A DNA stretch of 64,000 nucleotides from Paraescarpia echinospica (GCA_020002185.1 CM034539.1:30521750-30585749), one strand, 5' to 3'. Shown: positions 35,021-47,030, numbered from the stretch's first letter. Program-made: numbers and translations. The notes: generated by a model not told the origin, from the letters alone.

Positions 35021-35234
35021 GGAACACCGTAGTAGCTGTGTGCAACATCAGGATATATAGTGGCACCACATGGTGCACTAGGAACACCGTAGTAGCTATG
35101 TGCAACATCAGGATATATAGCGGCACCACATGGTGCACTAGGAACACCGTAGTAGCTGCGTGCAACATCAGGATATATAGTGGCACCACATGGTGCATTA
35201 GGAACACCGTAGTAGCTGCGTGCAACATCAGGCT
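35021..35234. repeat. 60-bp minisatellite, copy II right part
   Basis: About 3.5 units continuing the array after the LINE. They start at GGAACACCGTAGTAG, exactly the bases expected after the left part's ...GTGCACTA. Confidence 0.93.
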
Positions 35235-35335
35235 GTTTTTATATTACCATAATGACTGTATATATTTGTATGTACACCTAAAATAATGCTATTCTCAGCT
35301 GTTCCAAGGAACGGTTAATTTATGATGTATTTTCC

Positions 35336-35776
35336 ATAAAAACCTATGTCTAAGTCGGATTATGTAAGTCAGATCTTCGCCTAACCCAGATTTACTAGGT
35401 CGGTTTACTTGATGTGAGGTAATGTTTTTTTCTCGCTTAAGTCCGATCGCAGTATTTGGTAAAACCACTTGGTTGCTTCGAGAACAAATACAAGATGAAC
35501 TATAAAACGTGAAAAAGCAAAGGACCAAAGACTTACGCAGAGCAAGATGACTGACTTTTACAAACAATAATAAGCTATGATGTGAACATCAACATCTGTA
35601 GAATTGCCGCCACATCCAGAACGTTCAGGCATCATTAACAGGTGCCTAAGAGCTTTTAGAGGGCTGTCTTTGGGGTAAACGCTAGAATATATTATCCTCA
35701 GTTAAGTTGGATTTTAGCATAACTCGGATTAAGTCTCTCAGTCCAACTGAATCCGACATAGGCGAGGTTTGCACTA
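35336..35776. mobile_element. MITE-like element, copy II
   Basis: Counterpart of 22,286-22,702, slightly longer through small insertions. It was present before the segmental duplication. Confidence 0.6.
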
Positions 35777-35829
35777 GTCATGCTGCCAGCTCACAGACCT
35801 CTTTACAACAGTACTATGTAATGCTTTAC

Positions 35830-35965
35830 CCTTCATTAGTGTTACTGTAGAACACTGTGTCATCTCTTATGTGGATAGCCGTGGCATCTCTTATGTGGAT
35901 AGCAGTGTTGTAGACCACCTTACGCTTCTCACCATCATAGTCTGCACACTCTATTCCTGTGGCCG
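35830..35965 (-). CDS. YWTD-like propeller II, exon 5 (with in-frame insertion)
   Basis: Paralogue of 22,770-22,890 but 15 bases longer. A short direct duplication turns AIHIRDDTVFYSN into AIHIRDATAIHIRDDTVF, adding five residues in frame. The same two acceptors exist (alternative start 35,956). Donor AAGG/GTAAAG, phase 2. The added residues fall beside the YWTD-like strand and would change one blade's length. Confidence 0.72.
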
Positions 35966-36052
35966 CTGAGGGAAGTTACAAACACATTTCAAAAATTCAG
36001 TCATTTTGTGTCATACGTAAGATAAAGTAGACATTGCGTGTACTATACAGTT

Positions 36053-36162
36053 CATAATATACATATATTTACTTATATATATATATACACACACATATAT
36101 ATATACACATATATATATATATACACACACACACACATATACGTGTATATATATATACTCCT
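36053..36162. repeat. (TA)n/(CA)n microsatellite, copy II
   Basis: Counterpart of 22,979-23,092 with different run lengths. Confidence 0.9.
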
Positions 36163-36474
36163 AACAGGAAGCATATGCAGATGAAATATGCATAAGGCAC
36201 TGCATTAGGCAGATCATTGTTTTTAAGCAGACCAAAGCAGGTCTGCTTAAAGTTTTGACCCCCTGGTTGCATGGATAATACCTTTTATTTAAAAATTCAA
36301 ACTGTTAGCATACACAGTATAACCAGTCATATAATGATATCAGTAATTATTTCCATGAAAAACAATTATTTTGTTGATTTGGAGAAAGAAAATAGGATGT
36401 GACTCGGGATATATTCAAAAGGGCCAAAACCACATCCCAGAAAAAAACTGCTAACAACAGTATAGAACAAGTTC

Positions 36475-37310
36475 AGAGTTAAAGAGTAAGTGAAATGAAC
36501 TTTCAAATTTCTTTAAAAACATTGTGTACATAATCTTAATGCTCTTGTCAAGGAATGTGCCAAATATGAAATCTGTCCATTGCGAACTCATGTTCTATGC
36601 TAAACCTACTCAAACATGGTCATTTGCGTGTCCCAAAGCAACCAGCCCATCAGATGTTGCCAACATCACCAAGCGCACCCTATCCTTTAGCAAGGCGAGC
36701 AGCAGTGCAGTCTGTTGTTTCAAATTGAACATGAAATTGCAATCATGGAAATTAATATTTTTGGATAACGCTGTAAAGATAATAATCATATCTACAACTT
36801 TGTTATTGGATGTACAAAAGAATTGTGTTTACTTTTTGTGTTATTGCTGTTTGAATATCGTGAATGCTCAATCTTGCATTAAACCCGCTGCCGCATATAC
36901 ATTGCAGGATTTGGCATTTGCGATGTTCAAACAGCATAACTCAAAAAGGAAACAGAATTCCTGTGTACATCCTGCAAAACATTTGTAGGTAAGATTATAA
37001 TCTTTACGGTGATATAAAACAATATGAAATTACACGAATGCAATTTTAGGTACGGCCTGAAACACCAACCCGCATAGATATACGCCATGCTAAATCTAAG
37101 TGGTGTTTTCTCGGGTGACATTACCAAAGGTCGCTAGGTGTCGCAACAAACTGTGCAGAAAAGGTACAGAAAAACACAACCAAAATGACCATTAAACAGG
37201 GCAATAGAGAGGGTTAAACAATTATTTTAATAAAAGGACATTATTTTTAAAATATATTTAATTCAGATTAGGAATAAAAAATGGTTCATTTCACTTAGTC
37301 TTTCAGAGGG
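36475..37310. mobile_element. Fold-back element, copy II
   Basis: Counterpart of 23,405-24,240 in the second segmental copy; only scattered substitutions. Confidence 0.65.
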
Positions 37311-37494
37311 ATTGTAGTTCTAGAGATCATGGAGCAATATTGTAACAAAATACTCTATGTGGGTAATGATACGTCATACGTTTAGGTACGATTTGCAAGT
37401 GAAAGCACAAGCATATCATACAGTACATACAATTACTACTCCACAGTTTCATTATAATTTAAACTGAAGTACTTGCATAGTATTCTCTACTTAC

Positions 37495-37655
37495 CAGTAT
37501 TTGTGCTCCAGCACACACGCGAGTACAAGTGGTCAATGGCCAACCCACGAGTTGTTCCAGAGTAAGATCCAATATGGAGTGACATTTTCTGGACAACTTC
37601 ACTTCTATCCAGATTGAATATATAAAGCCTATGCGGAACAGCATAGAACAGCAGC
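37495..37655 (-). CDS. YWTD-like propeller II, exon 4
   Basis: Paralogue of 24,425-24,585, offset 13,070, with the same borders and phase 2 to 1. One visible replacement turns FYAVLHRLYIF into FYAVPHRLYIF. The GLAIDHLYSRVCWST strand pair is unchanged. Confidence 0.76.
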
Positions 37656-38184
37656 CTGCAGAAATAACATGCTCAAGATAGCACCAATCTTATTGTAAAT
37701 ACATATCATGCTACATGTCTTGTAATGTGTAAAATGTTACAAAACACAGTACAATTTTCGTGGAAGATTGAAAAAAGAACAAACAATTGATGATCTCACG
37801 CATCAGCCTTCTCTGGTTATAAAATCAAATTTAAGACCTTTTAAAGATGTTATTTTAAAATAAGATTTAATCCAAGTAAAGACATATTAGTAAAAAAATT
37901 GGTAAAATCAGGGCCATCATGTCAATTGTTCACACCACATTGAAACCTTCAAAGTTTACAGTCAAACTGCACATTAATCAATATGTCTTCACACATGACA
38001 TCATCAGTTGGATCGTCTACAACCTCTTGCCATTAGTACCATGCAAACTGTTGGGCGCCAAACTTTCACAGGTTCATCTACAACCAGTCAGAAGGAAACT
38101 AACACTTTTATTTTTTTTTAATTCCCTAAGGGTTAAGGATTCTGACTGGAGGTTTGTACCGGAAATTAGATGGTTTTCAGGTGT

Positions 38185-38262
38185 CTAAAATTGTTAGACA
38201 TTATGTAAATTGTTAGACATTATGTAAATTGTTAGACATTATGTAAATTGTTAGACATCATG
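38185..38262. repeat. 20-bp tandem repeat, ~4 copies
   Basis: TAAATTGTTAGACATTATG repeated; copy I has a single unit near 25,120. Confidence 0.88.
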
Positions 38263-38356
38263 TTAACTGTCCACTGATCGGGTAGTAATAATAGCAAACA
38301 AGAGCAGCTTTGCAAAAAACCTTTCCAATTTATGTTTGTTAAATGGCTGGTACAAA

Positions 38357-40006
38357 TACTGTATTTGACCACATTATTGCCCATGGGCGATTAGGTCGAG
38401 ATGTTCTAAAAGTGGGGGGTGGGCAATTATGCAGACATGGGCGCTAACACAGATCCGCCCCCCCCATGCAAAAATGGCCCAAACAACATAAACTTATAGA
38501 GGGTGTATGAGATCACAACTGGACATCGACTAGCGCCAGCTTTCACAAAGCATTCGTACTATATGAAGGGATAATTGAAATAGGAACTATTGTCACTGAC
38601 GGACGTCTGATGAAAATGGTTTAACTCTAAACAATCTTACAACATATGAATAGCTTTGCAGATATTTGTATTTACTCGAACTCACATAATCCGATTTTTG
38701 CTTAGTTAAGTCAATCTTTTTCCTTGGTCCCGTGCCTATCTATAAGGCACTAAAACATAGGCCCTGATAAGTGGAACTTCTGACAACTAGAACTATTGCC
38801 ATGGAACCATGGAGGTTCGACTTATCCAGAGTACCTTCACCTTGGAGATTGTGTTCTAACTACAAGTTTCATGAATCGATTTAAGTTTGTATTGTCATAG
38901 GAAGGATTGATTCCCGCTTTGTGAAACCATTTCCAACATCGCGGTCCATGGCCAGTTTCATGAAACGTTTGTATTGTACGAAAGGTCATACAAAGGTTCT
39001 CAATTCATTCAGTTTGTTCGTAAGGAGTTTGTAATGCTCACTATGCGTTGTAATATATTCTGAGTTAATGTCGTCTTCGTTAAACTTCCACATTTCAAGT
39101 TCCTTCGGCGGGTTTGACCTTTGTTCGCAAGCTTTGAGAAACCAGGTCAGGCTCTGGCTGCACCGCCAAGCGAATATGAATAAATATTTTACTTTCACCC
39201 TTCCTCATGGCTACGGACTGTCACATGATCATTCATCTCCGTTGCTAGAGGTTTACGTTATTATGACATAACGCCAACATCGAGAAACTTTTCTTATATT
39301 TCTTGTCTAAATCAAACCGTCTTTGCGTCACCGTTTGAGCACTAAATCAACCAGGTGTTATAGACGTAGTTTGTGCAAAGTATGGATACCGCCTTCGCTG
39401 GTTACCAGCCCGGACGTGCAGCACCACCATCGATTAATTTTTTCTAATGTTGTTTTTTAATGTTTACATTCGGAGGAATGATTATTATTACATGGTGTAT
39501 TACGTGAATGTAGTTACTTCATATAAAAAGACAAACAATACAGTGGTGAGTTTGAGAGCTATTCAATCAGAATCAATGCCTGCTGGCTGAAGCGCCAACC
39601 ACCGACAGATGACGTTAAGTCTGAAGAATATTCAACAACTTTCTGGACAATAAATGGCCTACCTGCATGCTTTATTACATGATATATACGTCATTATAAT
39701 AAAGTAGAAAAACTGAACAAAGTTATTCAAAATGCAATGCCTTTCTGAAACGCTAATCAGTGCTGAATCAGAAACAAAAACATAAGAGCAGACCATATTA
39801 AGTAAGAAGAACATTTAACAACTTTCTGCCCATTTTCTTGTATTTCTGCATGTTTATTGTCTACATTTTAACAACTGTATTTATGTATGTGGCCGAGATG
39901 GGGGATGGGCGGTAATGCGAGTAGGTGGGCGGTTAACCCACATTTTTTGGAAATAGGGAGTGGGCGATAATCCGGGTATAGGCAGTAACGCGGTCAAATA
40001 CGGTAC
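38357..40006. mobile_element. TIR DNA element, copy II
   Basis: Same element in the second segmental copy, nearly identical in length. Confidence 0.65.
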
Positions 40007-40104
40007 TTTCAGTATTTTCTGTGTCTGTACGCAGATAGTCCCAAAAAATTTGTATTTCACTAGGATAACTATAATACCTCGTGGGTGAATAGTTTAACCA
40101 TACA

Positions 40105-40515
40105 CTTTCGTGGGTGAACAGTCCAACACATACATTCTGGCTGGTGAACAGTCCAACACATACACTCTGGTAGGTGAACAGTCCAACACATACACTCTGG
40201 TAGGTGAACAATCCAACACATACACTCTGGTGGGTGAACAGTCCAACACATACACTCTGGTAGGTGAACAGTCCAACACATACACTCTGGTGGGTGAACT
40301 GTCTAACACATACACTCTGGTGGGTGAACAATTTAACACATACACTCTGGTGGGTGAACAGTCCAACACATACACTCTGGTAGGTGAACAGTCCAACACA
40401 TACACTCTGGTGGGTGAACTGTCTAACACATACACTCTGGTGGGTGAACAATTTAACACATACACTCTGGTGGGTGAACAGTCCAACACATACACTCTGG
40501 TTGGTGTACAGTATA
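40105..40515. repeat. 30-bp minisatellite, ~13-14 copies
   Basis: Counterpart of 26,980-27,190 with about twice as many units. The order of unit variants shows that an internal block was duplicated. Confidence 0.92.
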
Positions 40516-40684
40516 ACACATGTATTCTTATAAAGTACACCTTTTACCCATTTAGATGGAGGAACGGGATATGAGAATTGGTACACTCGAAACAAATAGG
40601 TAAATGTTGACAAGAGCGAACAATACCTAACAAATTAGTCTTTAAACACAGAAGATATGATGGATTCAAGAAATCTTTCATTAC

Positions 40685-40850
40685 CTCAGCACTGGATCAA
40701 CAGCAATGCAACGTATTGAAGAAGAATAATAATTTTGAGTGATATTTGTGTAGATGCTGCCAGTCATTGGGGTTCTGTACACTGTTCTGTTTTGACAGAA
40801 GTACACATCACCAGCTCGAGTGTCAACAGCCAGTGAGTAAACTGCGGACA
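40685..40850 (-). CDS. YWTD-like propeller II, exon 3
   Basis: Paralogue of 27,349-27,514, offset 13,336, with identical translation (SLAVDTRAGDVYFCQ, CIAVDPVLR) and borders, phase 1 to 2. Confidence 0.77.
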
Positions 40851-41237
40851 CTACAAGAAAAATGCATGTCATTTTTGTATATTCACAAATAAATTCTGAA
40901 TAAATCTAATTTAATTGTAATTCAATGACACGAGTTCCTCATGAAATGTATTTTTATTTAACAGTCATACCCTGACAAATGCTTGTCCTATCTTGACCGA
41001 ATTTATTTTCAATGTATTAAGTCTATATAAAAAGAAGTTTAGGCATTAAATTACAATTAAGTTGCACGATCATAACCATGGCAACATGATCACTATGTGA
41101 AATTTTGACTGTGGTAGTTTTGTGGAAACTCCCAAGGAAAATTAAATTCATTTATATATTCTGTTTTGTTATTTATTCTAACAAATAATATATTAAGTTG
41201 TGAAACGAAAAAATATGGTCAACATAAGACAAATACT

Positions 41238-41760
41238 TTTTAAAAACTAAGTGAAATTAAATTTTAAATGTCATTGAAACTTTGTATATAAACTTAATAC
41301 TCTTGTCAATGTGCCAAATATGAAGCCTGTCCATTGCAAATGCACGTCACTAGGCCCGCTCAAACGTGTTCAATTGCGTGTCACAGCCCGTCAGATGTTG
41401 TTAAAGTCACCACAAGCAAGGCTGCTGAGCGCGCCATATCCTTTAGCACGGCCTGTTGTTTCAGACTGTACATGAAATTGCAATCGTGGAATTTAATATG
41501 TTTTGATATCACCGTAAATATATTATTCTTATCTACAAGTTTGTCACTGGATGTACCCAGGAATTGCGTTAACTTTTTAAGTTATTGACGTTTGAACATC
41601 GCGAATGCTCAACCAACCATTATATCCGCCTCCGCGTATACATTGCAGGATTAAGCATTCGCGATGTTCAAATGGCAATAACTCAAAAACTAAAAACAAA
41701 TCCTTGGTACATACAGAGACAAACTTGTAGATAAGATTATTATCTACTGTGTTATCAAAA
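41238..41760. mobile_element. Fold-back element, independent truncated copy
   Basis: Diverged relative of the element at 23,405: same GTGCCAAATATGAA and GTTTGAACATCGCGAATGC strings and the same central palindrome. It is cut off at right by a LINE-like element starting at 41,762. It sits elsewhere in the block, so this is a separate insertion. Confidence 0.6.
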
Positions 41761-41761
41761 A

Positions 41762-43670
41762 ATGGGCCAAGAGGCCCTGAAGTCCTTTGGACTAATACAT
41801 CGATATGTGACCCCAGCTGACCAAATGAGTGATAAGTCGGAAAAATTGTAACATTGTTTTCTTACATCCTTGTAAAGGTTTGGTAGTGTGCTTTACACGG
41901 TTTCAAAAATTATGACTGCTACAAAAATTAGCGAAGTTATGGAGCTTTGAACATGGTAAGTGTCAAAAAGTGAAAATGAAGAAAACGGCTGTTGAAGTTT
42001 TATATTATATATCCAAATGGATTGCATGGAAATATTACATGCACAACATTCAAATGTGACACACAGTATGTAATATGTATGTTATGTTGCAATGATACAC
42101 AGGAAGTACAAATGTGCTGCTACAAAGACTTATCAAGTTATGCCAGATTATGTTTTTATGTGTAAAACTAAGAGGACAGATTATTTTAGAGGAAAAGGTA
42201 GACTAAAGAAAATAAAAAATGACGAAGCTAATGCAGAGTTAAGAGAATTGGCTAGTGGGTATAAATGCTTTATAAAACAAATATCAAAATGTTACCATAA
42301 ACAGTTACATGAAAACTTGCGCAACCTAAAACATAGCAAGCCTGCAGAATACTGGGATATACTTAATAAAGCAAGTAACAGCAGTGAAAAATGTGGAAAT
42401 ATTTCACTGGATAAGTTTACGAACCACTTTGAAAAACTCGGTGAAAAACCTGAAAGTGAAACTGCTGCTAGTGAGATACCTTTTGATCCAAGAAAGATTT
42501 CCCAGTCAAACGAACACATAAACAGACCATTCACGCAAAATGAGGTACTAATGCAAATCAAACCAGACTTCTTATGCAGTTCAATTACATAATATTACAC
42601 AGCCTAATTAGCAGACATTCAATTACAATAAATGAGTTTTCTGACACCACATGCTTTATCTAAAAAAAATTATTAAGAAACAGCTGTCTTACATATTGTT
42701 TTCAATCTACAAAATATTAAACCATACAAAAGACCCAATGCCTAAGTTGTGATCCAAATGTGTCATTCACCTAACAGTGCTAATTAATGAAGAAACCATG
42801 CAGCTGGCAGTGTCCAAGACTACTGTTTGGTCAGAGGGTGGATTAGCACCTGTCAATTTCCAAGGCTCAGTATCCCCTCTGTTCTTTAGCCAGGTTGAAA
42901 GTTGCTACTGAAAGCTGGCTAAACTGGTCTAGAAGCTGTTGACACAAGCCTCTGCCAGTGACCAATTACAGATTAATCACAGTTTCCATCAGACAGGGAC
43001 CCTTCTTGGACAGTGAGGTGGGGGTGGGGTGGGTCACTTGGCACTCTGCCAACCTAAGCAGACTGTGCATGTTACAGATGTTGTAAGAAAAGGGATTAGT
43101 TGAGGAAAGGTCTGTAAGCCAGATAGAGCTGCTAATGCAGTAGACAATTTAAGTTTTTAGCATTTTGGGGACCTTTGGTGCCCTTAGAATGATTCAATCA
43201 AATACAGATTTATTGTGTATAGTGGCACTACCACATGAAATGTCTATGCAAAATTAGAGAAAAAGTCACTTAAGAGTTTTAGAAAAAATTGGCAAAATGT
43301 GAAAATTTACCAGTTTTGGCATCCTTTTTGGGGGGTCATTAGGTGCCCTTAGAATGATTCAATCAAATACAGATTTCTTGTGTACAGTGACACTACCACA
43401 TGAAATGTATATGCAAAATTAGAAAAAAACTTACTGAACAGCTTTTGAAAAAATAGGCAAAATGTACAAATTTTACAAGTTGTGGGGCCCTTGGAGGTCC
43501 TAGGGAGCCTTTAGAATGATTCAATCAAATACAGATTTCTCCTGCATAGTGGCAGTGACCTAAGATTCATGTATGCAAAATTAGAGAAAAAGTTGCGGCA
43601 GCTAATGGCGGACGGCAGACGCAGAGTGATGGCAATAGTCCGTTGGACGTTCGGCCCAAAGAACTAAAAA
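41762..43670 (+). mobile_element. Internally deleted LINE with hairpin 3' end (element E1)
   Basis: Begins ATGGGCCAAGAGGCCCTGAA and ends in a tail hairpin (TCCGTTGGACGTTCGGCCCA) followed by CTAAAAA. The plus frame at 42,092-42,592 holds the region before a reverse transcriptase (YWDILNKASN, FTNHFEKLGE, RPFTQNEVLMQIK), then coding is lost. A ~175-base 3' module (AGAATGATTCAATCAAATAC) occurs three times. The RT core is missing. Confidence 0.7.
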
Positions 43671-44054
43671 GTCTGCAAGGAATCACTCATATAATTGATA
43701 GATAATAATAGAAATGCCTGGAATATTGTTTACCCCAAAGCATTGCAGGTAATTTATAAACAGAATGTTGGAAACAACACCTGTAACATCCCCAGTGCAG
43801 CAATACACTTCCTGCATCTTAAATGAGAAGATTCACTGAGAAGGAAACAGCTTTGTATTAAGTCACATTCACACACAATGTCACAGTTCTCTGAAAAGAA
43901 ACTATAACATTGTGCACAGCTAAAATGAAGTAGCATGTAGAAAATTCAGGCAATATATTTCCCATTTAATCCTCTACCCTCTGCTAAATTTATATACCGG
44001 GTATCATCAGTATTCCGCCCCTATCAAACCAATGCACTATATGCTTGAACTTAC

Positions 44055-44174
44055 AGGTTTTGTTAATTAGGATTACTTGATTGGTGCCATTAACTGCAAT
44101 GCGACAGAGATGACGTGAAGCCATGTAGTAGATGTAATCGCGAACATCATCAACAGCAATGACAGCAGTGTTAC
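44055..44174 (-). CDS. YWTD-like propeller II, exon 2
   Basis: Paralogue of 28,143-28,262, offset 15,912, with identical translation (AVIAVDDVRDYIYYMAS, RIAVNGTNQVIL). Acceptor GTTACAG, donor ACCT/GTAAGT, phase 1-1. Confidence 0.77.
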
Positions 44175-44349
44175 CTGTAACATGTAACACGTGCATTAGT
44201 TCAAAAAGATCCTACTTGTAAAACCAGTCAGGCACTATTTTTCAAGAAGTTCACATTACACATTAAATGTATATAAACTATTGTTTGTGTTATGAAAATA
44301 TATGGTTAGTATTTGATAAAAAAATTAATCTATTTTGTATCCATTCCTG

Positions 44350-44702
44350 CTGTCAAAATTTTTTTTTTTAACATTTATTCACACTGTTAGCAGCCACACA
44401 ATCAGCTGATAATCTGCCCCATTCATTTACAGTTCTCTGTGAGATTGAATACTTTCTGATATATAATCTACACTGTTCCATCATTAATGACACTTCATGT
44501 CTCCTAGTCCTTCTATCTCTCTTAACTGAAAACAAATATTTCTATCCAACATCTTAGAAACTTTTATCTGATCTCTGCTTAGATTGGAATAGGCCAACTT
44601 AATAACAATAAATTAATTGAAGCCTCAATGCAGCACTGGTCTGATTCTTTCATATCAGCACTGACTGCTATTTTTAAGTGAATGGGAATAAGAGCAGTTG
44701 TC
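44350..44702 (-). mobile_element. Old 3' LINE fragment, copy II
   Basis: Counterpart of 28,440-28,790, carried along by the segmental duplication. Confidence 0.75.
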
Positions 44703-44819
44703 CATCTACAATTTCACTTGGCAATGGAAGACTTCATTTTCTACCACACCTTCCTCGCTGAGCTCTTTTGGGGTTGATTAGTGTCAAACCCAACTCTCCA
44801 ACTTATTAATACGACTTAC

Positions 44820-44945
44820 CATTGGTCAGTTTTTGTGCTGTACCATATATTGGAGGTACCACCGAGTTGTTCACAGCTATCTTGTAGATGCCGTTAGATG
44901 TGGCAGTCAGCAGAGTGTAGAGGGGAGGGCCCCTTTCGGTTTTAA
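44820..44945 (-). CDS. YWTD-like propeller II, exon 1
   Basis: Paralogue of 28,908-29,033, offset 15,912. The last full codon is AAT, so the exon ends KLTN instead of KLTK. Otherwise the reading is the same, with donor G/GTAAGT and phase 1-1. It joins the CCP exon at 45,795-45,974. Confidence 0.75.
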
Positions 44946-45576
44946 CTGAAAAGACAACACATAGCCGAGTAGTCATGGCATTTCACTCTCCAGAAATCTT
45001 GCATGAATTTCATTTACATTCAGATATGTGGAAATTCAACACAGACCCTAACATAATAATAAATGTTTCCTGAGTTTAAACTATTCTAACCATTCGCTAG
45101 CAAACAATCTGCTGTCAAACATGCCTCAGTTTTATCATGACAGAGCAGTTTTTTACCCGAATTACCTGAACTACGTGAATAACATGTGCATGGTATGTAG
45201 AAACAGATCAGAGAATAAATCCATTCACGGGTTTCTGAACAGTCAATGGGCTATTATCACACTGGCATCTACTTTGCATGCGTAAACTGTTGGATTTAAG
45301 AGGTAGTCAGCTGGTCGCATCAATTTGCAAGTCCAACAGCAAGAATACAGAGCGTTATTAAGGGTGAATGGAATAAATCACTACTGTCGGATGGAACAAA
45401 TATAAATACTCATTGACTCACTCTACTGTGGATATCTGAACCAAACAACATGGCAGGTAATGTCTTTGGCAACCATGTCACACAGCCATTTTGGATCATT
45501 CAAAATTGTATTGGTGGTGGTGGACCTGGTGGTTATCCAATACAAAACGTACACGTTTTGAATTATCTGAACTTAC

Positions 45577-45751
45577 AAATCCACCTGTAAGCTGTCAACA
45601 TTTCTCAGTATAGGAGAAACAGGTAGTGGGCTAGCAACTACTAAGGTGAGATTGTACGTGCTGGCATCAGTGCCAGCAGATTGGAGTGAAGTTGTAAGTT
45701 GAACTTTAACAGTTATTACTTTGTCATCCTGTAAGAGACAACGTGCGGTTA
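45577..45751 (-). CDS. Possible extra exon, second copy
   Basis: Same sequence as the candidate at 29,665-29,839 (ASTYNLTLVVASPLPVS), with the same acceptor and donor and the same phase problem downstream. It is kept open here, but these copies are too young for that to prove coding. Confidence 0.33.
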
Positions 45752-45794
45752 CTGTATCAGGTCATCAGTACATTCAGCCACCAATTCAGCTCAC

Positions 45795-45974
45795 CTTTAC
45801 ATTTCTCCTTGAGAGGTGTCCAACCTTGTACTGTGCATGTACTAATGGCCCAGCCCACTTCACTGGGGAAGTGGAACTGATCAATGCAGGTGTAATTGGC
45901 AATATCACCAAGATCTGTTCCACTGATGTTAACGTTGGCATACTCTGTTGAATTAGGTGAGTCGCAGGAGATTC
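45795..45974 (-). CDS. CCP/sushi exon, type D (second copy)
   Basis: Identical in translation to 29,883-30,062, offset 15,912, with the same borders and phase 1-1. It precedes propeller II exon 1 and follows a further copy at 48,444-48,623. Confidence 0.86.
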
Positions 45975-46161
45975 CTAAAGCAAGCAACACAATTAATTTC
46001 ACACAGATATACCAGTAAATATACAGTCAATGTCACACAAAAGCACTAATACACATACCAACGCTGTTACACGAGTACCAGTAAATACATACAATCACTA
46101 TCATGTATTGTTTGTTGAAAACTTTTAAAACCAGAAATCAGCAAAAAACACTTTTTCTGAT

Positions 46162-46487
46162 ATAACTGAACTAGAAACATGGATGACCAATAAGACTGAG
46201 AGCTGACTGTGAGGTTTTGAGTGAAGGTGCCCCAGAAGGAAGGCTGACGTGTCTTGTTACATGTCCAAGACATGTCAGCATCCCGAAACCAATTCTTCAA
46301 GGCAGCATGGAGGGCAAACACCACCAGAGACAGAGAGAAAATGTTGTATCGACAATGTCAAGGAATGGACGGCCCTCTCTGTGTCAAAGCTCCTCACCAT
46401 AGCCAGTGACACACAAAACTGGCAAAATATTGCAGTTGCAGTGTCACTTATGTCCCTCCATCAACCAAGTCAGTTAAGGGACTAAGT
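46162..46487 (+). mobile_element. C-terminal LINE remnant, copy II
   Basis: Counterpart of 30,250-30,575 with the same frameshift. Confidence 0.6.
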
Positions 46488-47030
46488 AAGTAAGCCTCAG
46501 AAGAAACCGCAGAATATATGTTGGGACCAGCAAGTGGTCAACAAGGAATTCTCTGAATGCATCCACATCGTAAAAACAAAGAAAGTCACCAACATGAACA
46601 TTAAAATAGTCACTTTGAAATGGAGACCACCCGGAAAAGGGAGAGAAATATAAGGCAGATCACTGGGCACACGGAGAAGAAACTTGCAGGAAGAAATTAA
46701 GTTGACCGTGGAACAATTGGAATGAACTGAGCTGGCTCTGCCAAGACAGTTAGCCTTACTGGATGAAGCAGATTTGATGGAGCCTTACACTTCAGCAAGA
46801 GCAGTATCGGTGGGGTCACTTTGCCACCAGGTCACCCAGAATCAATTGTCACAGATAGATTCGTTATATTACAAAGATTCCAAAAAATAAATAGTTTTGC
46901 AAATCTAAAAAAGTGAACGAAACACGTGTTTATAAAGAATACTGTATTGATCCTCGCAGGGAAATTGCGTTTCTGCCTGTGCAATGCATACAATTACAAA
47001 TATAAACATGTCAGACTAAAATTAAAAAAA

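Larger units (their letters stand above)
30938..46849. repeat. Segmental tandem duplication, copy II (propeller II block)
   Basis: Paralogous to copy I with offsets growing from 11.57 to 15.91 kb because of a LINE at 32,950 and the extra ~2.7 kb near 41-43.6 kb. The right edge is ...CCAGAATCAATTGT at 46,849, matching 30,937. Ordinary intron sequence differs by only scattered substitutions. Confidence 0.88.

Noticed and set aside
39933..40613. 226-codon frame with CVGLFTHQSV repeats
   Set aside because: It is a product of the 30-bp minisatellite, open in three registers at once and on both strands.
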